From positions 992,001-1,056,000 of the forward strand of contig CM060474.1 of the NCBI GenBank assembly GCA_030544235.1: a stretch of 64,000 bases of DNA, read 5' to 3'. Under the pieces are notes generated by a model. The model ran no database searches and was not told the DNA's origin. It worked only from the letters and a program-made list of their open reading frames with translations. How positions within the stretch are numbered: position 1 is the first letter of the stretch; every line of letters starts with the position of its first letter. The stretch is from Lepturacanthus savala (taxonomy: Eukaryota > Chordata > Actinopteri > Scombriformes > Trichiuridae). The position numbers and the translations under genes were made by a program. Below, piece after piece: positions 51,196 through 60,164 of this stretch.

Positions 51196-52051
51196 CTACA
51201 CCAACGCTGGTGTAGTTGGTTGGACGCTGGTTCTGGCACAGCATCTGGAGTGAGAACCGTGTCAGCTTCACATTCTGAGGTGTTTCCTTCAAGAAAAACT
51301 GTACGTTGGAAGACCTCCTGACCGCAGCTTTGGTCCAGTGCAGCATCTGGAATGATAATCAAATCGTCTCCCAGTTCAAGGGTGTCACCATCTAGAAGAA
51401 ACACACTTGGTTCGGTTTCAGCTTCTGACAAGACTGCAACATTATCCGTAGTCACATCACTGTAGTCCCTGGAGAAGGAAACAGGCATAAGCTCATAGCT
51501 GGCATAAGATCCACGATCCTGCAAAAGCTTATGCACGTGGTCGACCAGATCACTGAAGTCAAGGAAGGTCAGCATTATTGCAGTGCCGCTATGGTATGGA
51601 AAACCGGTGGCTGACCTCGAGTGAGAATCAAAGAAACCATAGCGGCCTGTGTCGTCACGAAAAACTGCTAAGCATTCAGGTGCGACCAGAAGAACTGCAT
51701 GGCGGACATCAAGAGCCAAGCACTGAAGTTGAGAGGCAAAGGGCAGCGATACTTGACTTTGCAGACTGTTTTCTGCAACCTTGAGTGGCCAACCATGAGA
51801 TCCATTGAGTTCATGGTAACATGATAGGAATGATCATCAGTAAAGACACATTTTGGCATCTGCTCAAGGGTCAAGTAATTATTTGTAAAAGTACCATCTG
51901 CAATAAGCTGCCATTTCACACCTACATAGTGCGTCTCCCTGAGAAAGCACTCTATCCAGAGAAACCCTATTGAATTGCAACCCCTCGTTGTGATATGCAA
52001 GAAAAGTAAGAGCCATGCAGGTACACTGTTCACCCGCAAGACATCAGAATG
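51196..52051 (-). pseudogene. C76-peptidase-like (tegument-deubiquitinase fold) domain of the Helitron-like protein
   Basis: An exon begins after TTCATTTCAG at 52,051 and opens as HSDVLRVNSVPAW. It contains RGCNSIGFLW (candidate catalytic Cys, uncertain), NNYLTLEQMPKCVF and, after a frameshift near 51,725, HAVLLVAPECLAVF followed by YGFFDSHSRSATGFP at about 51,640-51,600. The D-S-H triplet matches the Asp-x-His pair of C76 cysteine peptidases, a fold also used by this class of fish element. After the domain an acidic linker with TLELGDDLIIIPDAALDQ continues to about 51,200 in one open frame. The frame is open for 237 codons (51,719-51,006), the longest undamaged coding stretch outside the satellite. 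Confidence 0.6.
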
Positions 52052-52237
52052 CTGAAATGAAGAAATGCATTGTGTTACATCTCTACCATGGAAATAAACA
52101 CTGTTGCAGACATTGTAAAGCTGTACAATTCTCTATCCATGTTATCACCATAAAAAAATATGAAATATGAAAACAAAAAGAGACCATTTTTAAAAAATGT
52201 TATCAATATCTATAAAATTAGGAATATGTAAACGTAC

Positions 52238-52328
52238 CTCTGCCATCAGCTCCAGGACCTCAGGGCTAAACCACCCCGGGTTCAGTGGGATGGAGGGCAC
52301 GGTCTTCTACTTCCTCAGTATTCTGTGT
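52238..52328 (-). pseudogene. Short exon of the Helitron-like gene
   Basis: This is flanked on the minus strand by TTCTTTACAG at the acceptor side and GAG/GTACGT at the donor. It reads TQNTEEVEDR and then, one frame over, VPSIPLNPGWFSPEVLELM. The length of 91 nt is one more than a multiple of three although both neighbours join in phase 0, so a single-base indel has broken it. Confidence 0.55.
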
Positions 52329-52593
52329 CTGTAAAGAAAAAAGGCAGAGTTTGGATTAAGAAGTGCATAGGAGACAAAACACAAAAGAAAAACTGTTGGC
52401 ATTGTAAATATAAATAGGAAACAAAAACAAAGGGTTAAAAATAATAAAAAGATAATGACCAAAAACGATGCAATTAAATCACAACATTATGTGCAGATAA
52501 AAAGCAGATAGCCATGAGCAGCAGTAGGTTATGGTAGAAAATACATTAGTTATTTCAGTAAACTTTCAAAGAAACAGTATCAGCCTATGTTAC

Positions 52594-52731
52594 CTTCTTG
52601 GTGGGACCCACCTGGGTCCACCGAGGAGGGAAGGAAGAACCAGAGACTGGAGCCTTGGCCTTCACAGACACTTCCCGTGAAACCTGTGGGGTTGGAGGTG
52701 TGAGCGGAGTCAAGCAGGCCCTTGGCGGAGT
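52594..52731 (-). pseudogene. Proline-rich exon, copy 2
   Basis: On the minus strand it is bounded by TTTCCACAG at 52,732 and AAGAAG/GTAACA at 52,594. The 138 nt form 46 open codons beginning TPPRACLTPLTPPTP and ending in KK. It shares the pattern T-P-x-V-S-x-x-V-S-V-x-(V/A)-x-(T/A)-P-V ... KK with the exon at 52,863-52,960, so the two look like tandem exon duplicates. No function is assigned. Confidence 0.55.
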
Positions 52732-52862
52732 CTGTGGAAACAATGACAGAGTTTACAATAAAATAGTGCATAAGAGACACCAGACAAACAGAAAGTTAAA
52801 ATCCACAATACAGCAGTTATTCTGTAAAATGTTCACACAACCAATAATGGTAGGTAACACAC

Positions 52863-52960
52863 CTTCTTGGCCTGAGCCACACTAGTCCCTCCAAGAGGAC
52901 TGGAAGGACGAGGTACAGGGGTCTCGACCTCCACAGACACTCCTGGTGAGACCGGTGTGG
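52863..52960 (-). pseudogene. Proline-rich exon, copy 1
   Basis: On the minus strand the acceptor is CCGCCTGCAG at 52,961 and the donor AAGAAG/GTGTGT. The exon has 98 nt (2 + 32 codons), reads TPVSPGVSVEVETPVPRPS and ends QAKK. Its end phase joins copy 2 without a break. A third, more decayed relative ending SKK is visible near 53,260-53,235 (minus) but lacks a GT donor. Confidence 0.5.
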
Positions 52961-53337
52961 CTGCAGGCGGGGGGAGGAGGCGTCCGGGTTTTTTATATTA
53001 GACAAATGAATGAGATAAGATACACCAGACGAATTGAATATGATGTAAATAAAGGGTAGAATGTTACGTGTTGTTGAGTCTGTCAACAGAGACAATAAAA
53101 TGAGACAAAAGGTTAAAAACAACAACATTACCAAAAATAAAGAAATAAAGAAAGTGATAAACATTCTGACGTGCATTAACACATAGCAGCAGTGAGGTAA
53201 ACTTCACAATACAGTGGTTATTATGTTAAATATAATATATCTTCTTGGACCGAGTCCAGGACACATACTTTGAGAAGAAGATTTGTTCTGAAATCAATCA
53301 TGGAATTATCTAGTCATAATACATCAAAGTAACTTAC

Positions 53338-53798
53338 ATTGCTGCAGGCAGCCCGGGCGGTGGTCACCAGCCTCTAGAAGTCCGTAGCTGAATCTGAAAG
53401 AGAAACTCTACGGTCCAGGTTATTACCGGGGGCCAACACAACGACTGCCTCATGAGTGCGAGGCAGAGATAAATTTCGTACCTCGACCTCTACGGCGCTG
53501 GCCTTGGCTCCAGGGATGGAGAGGAGACCAAAGGAGATCCACCCCGGCATGGCCACGATTCCCTCCACGATTGAACGCAGATGGGAATTGCCAACCATGA
53601 GGACAAACTGCAAAAGAAAAGAATTGTTTAAGATGTGCAAATCCTCTAAAGTTAGTCTGACATTAATTAGTCTCCAAAAACTGGGCCCGAGCCGTACCTT
53701 GTCTGTTGACAGCGGAGGAACCACGACCCTCTTGGTGTGCTTGGTGTAGTAGGACCTGGGCCAGGTCACCGGACGGTGACGGCTGCCACAACCCCGAC
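53338..53798 (-). pseudogene. GDSH-type (SGNH-hydrolase-like) domain exons of the Helitron-like gene
   Basis: Two exons on the minus strand. The first, 53,798-53,698 (acceptor TTTCTACAG, donor AAG/GTACGG), encodes GRGCGSRHRPVTWPRSYYT and ends PPLSTDK. The second starts at 53,607 after CTTTTGCAG and reads FVLMVGNSHLRSIVEGIVAM, then FGLLSIPGA and AVVVLAPGNNL. VGNSHLR corresponds to the V-G-D-S-H block of SGNH-type esterases, but the Asp is Asn here. An in-frame TAG lies at 53,376-53,374, after which similarity continues as RLVTTARAACSN. I recall this block as the N-terminal part of multicopy fish transposon proteins; enzymatic activity is unknown. Confidence 0.6.
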
Positions 53799-53980
53799 CT
53801 GTAGAAATACAACAAAGGAGATCAAAGTCTGGAACATTTTACATGAAAAAAGCCCAGATAACTGTTTACTGATGAGCAACACGAACCGACACGTTATAAA
53901 CACATTAAAGTAAAAAGAGTGGGTCACGTAACAGGCCAGAAGCCAGGGACAGGGAGGAGGAGGTCCGACCTGGGGGACAC

Positions 53981-54437
53981 CTGCCGAGCAGCAGGGACTA
54001 ACAGGCAGGGCATCTGATGAATGCAAACAGCAATGACAACAGTCAGGATTCACTCATTGGAGGATGATTCATTAGAAATGATAACCAACCAACCAAATAA
54101 CCAACCAGAGGGAGACTTACCTTTGCAGTTGGGGACTCTGTGGCGACGGTCCTCAGGGTCCAGACTCCAGGGGGTGGGGGCGGGGTCACAGGCGGGGTCA
54201 TCTGAAATCAAGAAAACAATAGCCAGGCTTTAAGAGCTTCAATGTTGTTGCAAAGATCAGTATTGTAGAGGCAGACTCTCAGAGGACTGGATGATGATGC
54301 TGGTTTTGATGTGTAAATGGTGACATGGTTTTGAGAAGACATGGGATGTGGATGGTGCAGTTACCTCCTGGAACCAAGGGTCCAGCGGCCTCCAGCGCAG
54401 CGTCCGGGCCTGGGAGCGCTTCCCCTTCCATGGCATC
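53981..54437 (-). pseudogene. N-terminal exons of the Helitron-like gene
   Basis: Three short exons join in one phase on the minus strand. They are 54,437-54,365 (acceptor CTGTGCAG, donor GGAG/GTAACT), 54,201-54,121 (acceptor TGATTTCAG, donor AAAG/GTAAGT) and 54,013-53,981 (acceptor TTCATCAG, donor GCAG/GTGTCC). In the phase that links to the GDSH-type exon they read DAMEGEALPGPDAALEAAGP, then DDPACDPAPTPWSLDPEDRR, then DALPVSPCCSAG. A possible start is the ATG at 54,431; other frames of the first two exons also stay open, so the phase choice rests on continuity with the downstream exon. The content is acidic and proline-rich with no recognised domain. Confidence 0.5.
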
Positions 54438-55180
54438 CTGCACAGATCAAGCACAAGTTCCAAATAAAGTTAGTAAATGTGGTGAAAATGGCAGAGATGT
54501 ATGGAATGTTCCTGTGTGACAGGTGTGTGGGTGTGTGTAAATGCAGGTATGTGTGTGTGTGTGAAACCTGAGGAGGAGCTGCAGGAGAGAAGAGGACCAC
54601 CACAAATGTTATTACTGATTATATTAACTACATTGACTCACATTAACATTTAGTTTACTGAAATAATTTAACTACAGCAACTCACAACAGTAAGAACACA
54701 ATCTATCAAACAAATCAGTTAATGACATTATGATCACATTAACATGTTAACACACATCAGTTAAAGACATCAAAATCACATGACTATGTTCAACTACACA
54801 CACACACACACACCCCAGTTAAATACAAATAGGAGGAGACATCAGCCTAGACTGTGTAATCTACGGTTTAAATAAGAACTGGATATATTACCTTCTACAT
54901 GATTGTAATGACATGTGGGTGATGCGACTCTGTTGTGAGATGTGAATTACATCATCTCCTACACCTTGCAAGCTTCACGGTTTGTAGCTTGCAAGGTAAT
55001 AACATTCAGAATCGCTACCTCGAGGTGGTTGCTTGCAGTAAAACAAACTTGTTGAGAGTAATTTTTCCAGCCAAATATTGAGTATCTGAAAGAAATGTGA
55101 TAACGGGGTTTCCCCATGAATTAGATGTATCCTGGTGCTCATTGGTGGTGGTGAGCGAATACGGTAAGGTGACACGTTAG
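54438..55180. other. AT-rich non-coding stretch with small microsatellites
   Basis: It contains GT-rich low complexity at about 54,525-54,562, a (CA)n run at about 54,797-54,812, and loosely repeated CAGTTAA(T/A)GACAT phrases at 54,716-54,770. No coding sequence was recognised. Confidence 0.6.
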
Positions 55181-55182
55181 AT

Positions 55183-55287
55183 GGGGGATCTGGCTATTGC
55201 CAGTGTTGCATTTGGGAGGATCCGGCTAATGTCGGTGTTGAGTTCGGGAGGATCTGGCTAATATCAGTGTTGCGTTCGGGAGGACCC
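55183..55287. repeat. Tandem repeat, about 32-bp unit, three copies plus a stub
   Basis: Units begin at 55,183, 55,214 and 55,246, with pattern GGGAGGATCTGGCTAAT followed by a TCAGTGTTG-type core. A fourth GGGAGGACC stub starts at 55,278. The units differ at several positions, so the repeat is not recent. Confidence 0.85.
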
Positions 55288-55968
55288 TCAATCCTGCAAA
55301 TAAAAGAAACAGAGCTGCAAATAAAAGAAAACTACACAACGGAAGTGTGTGTGGGACTATTGGGACTAGTGGGATTATTGGCGGTGCACCTGTAGTTATT
55401 CAGAATACGAAAAATACGAAGAAAAGGTGGTTATAAAGCAGAAGTAATTAGGGGGCAAATAATTGTTTCTCCAGTAGGTGCCGAGATATGATCATTATGG
55501 CCGGCGAGGATGATTGATGAAGAAGACTGGAGTTTCCGCGCATGTGCGGGTTGTTGTTATTCTCCCTGTGACTGAGAGGGATGTATGTTCACTTGCTCAG
55601 CTTCCGCTGCACATAGAGATCAATGTAATCCATCTAGTTAAGAGGATGGTTTAAATTGTTTTCAATAGTTTTTTTTGTCATTGTAGTTGGTAGTCCATGT
55701 TATGGTTGATGGACAGAACATCATCAGTGTTTAGACAACGTTTTAGCTCAGATTTTTTAATCCTGGAAGTCCCAAACTGTCAATATCTTTCCAACTTTGC
55801 TTAAGTCAACAACTTCCCGGTCACATGATACAAACCAAAATTAAATAGAACGAAATCCTGTGATGATTCCATTCTCTCATATTCTAATTTTAATTTCAAA
55901 ACGGCGAAAAATATGCCTTTATTTGTTTTCCGAATTTTGATTTGAAAACGAGAAATGAAATAAGTAGT
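55288..55968. other. No gene recognised; short direct repeats
   Basis: TGCAAATAAAAGAAA is present twice near 55,297 and 55,317. ATGTGATAACGGG occurs at 55,095 and again at 56,054, bracketing this interval. The sequence may include the upstream region of the pseudogene that starts at 56,071, but no promoter element is convincing. Confidence 0.4.
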
Positions 55969-56003
55969 TATCCGTTTTCCAATTTTGGATTCTAAAACGG
56001 ATA
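55969..56003. repeat. Perfect 10-bp inverted repeat in a MITE-like AT-rich stretch
   Basis: TATCCGTTTT (55,969-55,978) and AAAACGGATA (55,994-56,003) are separated by 15 nt. A weaker partner, GTTTTC...GAAAAC, lies just upstream (about 55,925-55,950). Similar hairpin-rich AT stretches occur in fish miniature transposons, but no terminal repeat or target duplication was found. Confidence 0.5.
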
Positions 56004-56526
56004 TGGAATGAACGAATGATACTGATAATTCTTCTTCGTATTCCTCCAAAAATATGTGATAACGGGACTGAAGCGGGACTGTTGCTCAAGGTAAAGTACC
56101 AAAATACCAAGAAGTACATCCGATTAATGTCAGGATTCACCTTTGTGGATTTCCTTGCTCAAGGTGAGTAGCCATCTCATAGTTGCCCTCATAACAATAC
56201 ACAAGGACTGATGTTTTTGGGATGACTATATTTTATGTTAAATTTGGGTACCTATCTGCCCTCCAAAACATTTTGCATATACACACTTGTGTTCATAATG
56301 ATGGAAATTCAACATTCCCATGCTGTGGTGTTGTTCAAATCAAAACATGTAACTTCAGAAGTTAAAATCACCATGTCTTTTTAAAATCTGTTTTAATAAA
56401 CGTGTTCTCTCTACAGTCAGAAACAAGCTTGGGCTTCCTGATGCTATGGAACTGGATGCTTTTGATGAAACAGACAAACTAATTGAGGAAGACATTTTTT
56501 CTGAACTGATAGAGGCCAGTCCAGAT

Positions 56527-57060
56527 TAATGCCTTACAGTACGTGAGAGAATCCCTGATGCAGATAGTTACATTTCTCCGTTATCCCTGAACTGTGTAGA
56601 AACAAAAACAAAAAACAACCATATCCCAATCAGTTAAAAGCTGGGAGTAACAATTGGCCAAATATGGAAAAAAACAAAAAACGTGATTTCTACAGGTGTA
56701 TGATTGGTGTAAGCCTTTATAATTGGCGTTCTTTAAACTGTATGTTTGAAAAATTTGTTTTTTGTAACCTCATTCTGATCTCTTGAAATATATTATCCAC
56801 CCAGCTCAGACCCTTGAGGAAAACCTCTTTCTTGAGATACAGATTGCTCCTGATCCAAGTGCCACAATACAAGACAGCAATTCAGGGGAAGGCGAGTCTC
56901 ATTGTAATATCATTTGTAATGCTGTTTCCCAATTATCAGTTTAGATCTCATGTCTCTGCCTCTACTCATCATCTCTGTCTCTACTTTAATATGATTTTCA
57001 AAAAATATGTTAAGAGAATGCTCTGTATAATTGCAAAAACAGTTTGAAAATGTGGGATCA
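56527..57060 (+). other. Mostly intron or decayed exon sequence of the pseudogene
   Basis: An open stretch at about 56,806-56,910 reads QTLEENLFLEIQIAPDPSAT and could be a further, less conserved exon. The remainder is AT-rich and looks intronic. No independent gene is supported. Confidence 0.35.
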
Positions 57061-57983
57061 GGTGTGATTTTTTTTTTTAACCAAATTTATGTTGTATTTC
57101 TTTTAGACTTTGAAAAGAACATGGGATTCCCATATGCAGACGTGCATCCAGCTCGGAAGTCACACCCAATCTTAATGAGGCAGAGGCTGCAAAACCTGGG
57201 GGTGAGGATGTTATTGAAGCCTACAAGACAGAAATGTCACTCACTCACCGCACACGGAGACGGCTTGTCAACATATTGGCCAGTCATCTGACTGAGAACC
57301 ATGGGTGAGTTTTAAGTAAATTGGCAGATTGTAAATATTATAGTAAAAAAGTTGAATGTTCAGCAAATAGCATTGAATTAACAAAGCCAGGGTGGCATTT
57401 TTCTATTATGTTTTTGGATTTTGTTTTAATAATATGATCTTAACATGTTTATATGAACAGTATTAGCACATCTATTGGTTTGACCCAGGATGAACTATTT
57501 TGGTAACTATCCTTGTTTCTTAAGGAGGATGCCATCCCGTAAACATAGGGTATGCCCTGGGAATTATAACACTCTCTCCTCCACTCAGGGATCCTTTTTC
57601 TCCAAAGGGCTATGTAAGTTTAAATCAAGATGACTTCAACACACCAGTTTTACTGACAATGGTTTTGGCATTTTAGTTTTAAGTCACTAATGTATCACAG
57701 ACAATAACAAAACACCACCAAAGTTAAAATAAATAGTTTAAACATGAGTGTGCCACAAAGTTTAATTCTGTCATAATATTTGTCATTAGGACGCAGAATG
57801 ACATCTAATGAGTGAAATGCTCTCTTTTAAAACAGTATAAATGTAGTTTATTGGATACTTCACATGAACTACCATCTGACAAAACTTTTTTGTAAACAGA
57901 ACTGACATCTCTTTCTCTTACTTGCTCTAGCTGGGGAAGTGGCTGTGGTAGCTGGATCCTCAGGTTTATCAGGAGCTCCTGCA

Positions 57984-57991
57984 CTCTGAAT
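57984..57991. repeat. hAT target-site duplication (left)
   Basis: CTCTGAAT, identical to the copy at 58,995-59,002. Removing one copy with the 1,003-bp element brings the piggyBac tail KAIQSAGAPDKPEDPA back next to RTEASAE, apart from a small indel. Confidence 0.9.
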
Positions 57992-58994
57992 TAGGCTTTT
58001 CCCGATCCAATATCGGCATCGGATCAGCCACCGATATTGGCAAAAATATGCGTATCGGTATCGGCGCGGCACACGGGAAAAAATCCGATCCGTTAAAAAA
58101 AAGTCAGGGTTTTCCAGCGCACCTATTCAGATAATCCATTCCAGTTTTTTGCTGTGGTTTCGCTAAAATCCGGTCCGCATTTTCCAGCACACCAGCATTA
58201 GCGTCTCCCCACATTTGTTTAGCTCGGCTCGCCTCGCGTTGCATAGCAACCAGAGACGCACTCAGACTTGTCGCTCCGTGGCAAACGGCACAGACAGACA
58301 CCGAAAGAGCGTAGATTACACTGAGACGAGCACACTGGAATTGGTCCAGCACTCGGATAATGTAACTAATGTGACTTTAGTACATTGTTTTCTTTAACAT
58401 GGGATGTTGACTTCTTCTCCTTTTTCTTCTCTGCGGAAATGTGAGCACGACTCCGGTGACTGGACTCGACTGTGTGTCACCTGATGCAGGAATAACGACG
58501 CACCAAAAAAAAAAAAAAAAAAAAAAAGTGTTAAACCAGCATGTCTAAACAGAGAGAAGATGTATAACAGGATGTTGAATATCCATTCAATGTGACAAAA
58601 AAAACGTTTATTTAGACGTCTTTATTCTGAAAATCCCACTTTGAAAAAACTTTATTTAAAACACTCCAGACCGCCATTACATTTTTTAGCTTGCACACCC
58701 CCGAGTGCTCGGACTGCAGTCAGGGCAAACAGTTGAAGGCAGTGTGTAGATAGAGATGGAGCAAAAAGTGTGGAGGAGATTGGGGAGTAGAGGGCATTTT
58801 TGTTTTTAAATAGTTAACAATATTATTTGCACTGTTTTTAAAGCCTTAGTTTACACATGCTCAAGAGCAGAGTACTGATGCTGAGTTAATAGATAATTTC
58901 GGTATCGGCCACCAGTATCGGTATCGGCTCGGATGGGCAAATACAATATCGGTATCGGATCGGAAGTGCAAAAAGCTGGATCGGGACATCCCTA
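57992..58994. mobile_element. Non-autonomous hAT transposon, 1,003 bp, with 8-bp target duplication
   Basis: The element begins TAGGCTTTTCCCGATCCA at 57,992 and ends with the reverse complement of TAGGGATGTCCCGATCCA at 58,994. The two 18-bp terminal repeats agree at 15 positions. Subterminal sequence is rich in degenerate ATATCGGTATCGG phrases at both ends. It is flanked by perfect duplications CTCTGAAT (57,984-57,991 and 58,995-59,002), the 8-bp length typical of hAT. The interior has an A23 run at 58,505-58,527 and only short open frames, so no transposase is encoded. It lies inside the piggyBac transposase remnant, whose reading continues on both sides. Confidence 0.92.
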
Positions 58995-59002
58995 CTCTGA
59001 AT
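58995..59002. repeat. hAT target-site duplication (right)
   Basis: CTCTGAAT immediately follows the hAT right terminus. Confidence 0.9.
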
Positions 59003-59973
59003 AGCTTTCTGCTGAGGCTTCTGTGCGGGGGACATGCTTCCTTCTTTCAATGAATGGAGTTACAAGTGCCTTTCCTGGCTGCTCCAGGAACACCCTCCTC
59101 TTGTTCTTCTTATGAGATATCCAGGTCGGGTTGATCTCTCTCCAAATCACAACGGCATTGTAGGAGGAAACATCAATGATGTTGTGGAAGATGACCAGGG
59201 GCCAGCGGGCAGTCATCCTTCTGCAGCTGTATGTTCCAATCACCTTATCTAGATTGTCCACACCTCCTTTGTTGCAGTTGTAGTCTAGGATGATGACTGT
59301 TCACGATCACTAATGTCAGTGTGCTCATAAGAACTACATTCTTGTTTTTCTTTGAGAGGTAAGAAACTACAGTGGTCATGGCCATGAAGGCGAACTTTGA
59401 TGAGAAGACCTCTCTCTCCTTTGATGAAAGCAGTGCTGGTAGGAGCTCAGGCTTGTTCTTTCGAACTGTACCAACCATGGTGATCTTCCTCTTCAGGAGC
59501 TGCTGTCCAAGTTCATAAGATGATTTATCATGCTCTGGGTTATATTCCTCCCCATCTTCTTCTTCTGATACATCCTCCACTCCCTCTCCTGAATCAGAGT
59601 TGTCTTGTTGGACATCAGAAAAAATCAGCTCTAGAACTTCAACGTCATAACGAACACTCATGGCGCCAGCACAGAAGGAATTTGGGTTCCTGTCACCGGC
59701 AGCACCTTTATAACCACTTGAAATACACAAAAAAGAGCTCTGCCGTCTGCGAGAATGCCACCTTTCTTGTCTTGTTTATGTCTTCTACTGTCTTGTTCAT
59801 GTTTACTGTTAATTAATCTGAGACTGATCAAAGGCACAGCAATCCATGATAAGACCACCTGATTTGTCTTGTTTACTTCTGCTACTGATTGATCTGAGAC
59901 ACACCTAAAACATTGTAACATTCTGTGGTGTGTAAATAACTCTGTGACCTTGATTTCAACTCTATTTGCCTCA

Positions 59974-59990
59974 CGGGTCATTTTGACCCG
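59974..59990. repeat. Subterminal palindrome of the piggyBac element
   Basis: CGGGTCA, TTT, TGACCCG: 7-bp perfect arms. GGGTCA/TGACCC motifs near the ends are common in fish piggyBac-type elements (recalled, not computed). Confidence 0.7.
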
Positions 59991-60160
59991 AAGACCACCT
60001 TTGTAAATTTTTTTGTACAGCTTACATGGAAATGTGAATAAAAACATTTCTTTTTTTATACTGTTGGGGCCAATCTAGGAAAAGTCATGAAATTTAAAGT
60101 TAAAAAAAATAGCATTTAGGGGATTTCTTTTTGGTTTTTAACACAGTGGCAACAGGAGGG

Positions 60161-60164
60161 TTAA
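60161..60164. other. TTAA target site at the right end of the piggyBac element
   Basis: TTAA abuts the CCCTCCTGTTG terminus (minus orientation). Just downstream, TGATGTTTTACGACAG leads into exon GAGCACTTC of the host pseudogene, so the insertion sits within an intron close to its acceptor. Confidence 0.6.

Larger units (their letters stand above)
49895..54437 (-). mobile_element. Decayed, internally deleted Helitron-like element gene (minus strand)
   Basis: Coding blocks on the minus strand, in order from 54,437 down to 49,895: acidic/proline-rich N-terminal exons, a GDSH-type domain, proline-rich exons, a short exon, a C76-peptidase-like domain, an Ile/Tyr/Arg-rich repeat region and a PIF1-type helicase. 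Large fish proteins with this domain series followed by a Helitron Rep domain and PIF1 helicase are, from memory, encoded by multicopy Helitron-like elements. Here exon junctions (AG/GT) are still visible, but stops, frameshifts and a missing Rep region show it is dead. Neither terminus (5' TC, 3' CTRR with hairpin) was identified. That all pieces were once one gene is inferred from strand, order and splice phase. Confidence 0.65.
57875..59661 (-). pseudogene. piggyBac transposase pseudogene
   Basis: The three retained parts are the acidic N-terminus (about 50 residues), the C-terminal part of the catalytic core from ELGQQLL to KALVTPF, and the start of the Cys-rich tail (CQFC). Two of the three catalytic aspartates are absent through internal deletion. 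A frameshift follows NKNVVLMST, and another lies beside the hAT insertion (ASAES versus KAIQSAGAP). The tail stops after one C-x2-C pair, whereas family members have more cysteines. Confidence 0.75.
57875..60164 (-). mobile_element. Internally deleted piggyBac-type element, split by a hAT insertion
   Basis: Minus-strand coding similarity to piggyBac transposases starts at the ATG 59,661 (MSVRYDVEVLELIFSDV, then an acidic run ending YNPEHD). It jumps directly to ELGQQLLKRKITMVGTVRKN and FSSKFAFMAMTTVVSYL, continues after a frameshift as GGVDNLDKVIGTYSCRRMT (about 59,267-59,210) and AVVIWREINPTW, and, beyond the hAT insertion, ends as ASKRKRCQFC (about 57,930-57,900). The VDNLD block carries the third catalytic Asp; the region with the first two is deleted. 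On the plus strand the right end reads ACAGGAGGG/TTAA at 60,151-60,164, i.e. CCCTCCTGTTG next to the TTAA target. A GGGTCA...TGACCC palindrome lies inside. The left end was not found, so 57,875 is the last recognisable coding base. Confidence 0.8.

Noticed and set aside
53336..53391. Separate small exon with CTTTCAG acceptor and GTAAGT donor
   Set aside because: Reading straight through from the GDSH-type exon gives better continuity (NNLDRRVSLSDSATDF, stop, RLVTTARAAC), so the apparent acceptor is probably coding sequence.
54300..54437. Independent short gene beginning MPWKGKRSQ on the minus strand
   Set aside because: The exon also reads in a frame that splices in phase to the next two exons and the GDSH-type exon, which explains more of the sequence. 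The MPWK frame has no further support.
57614..57770. Left terminus of the piggyBac element at one of several TTAA sites
   Set aside because: None is followed by a CCCTCCTG-like sequence, so the left end cannot be placed from the sequence alone.
58104..58352. Minus-strand 82-codon frame inside the hAT element as a transposase fragment
   Set aside because: No hAT dimerisation or catalytic motif is present. The element is only 1,003 bp and has no other coding potential.
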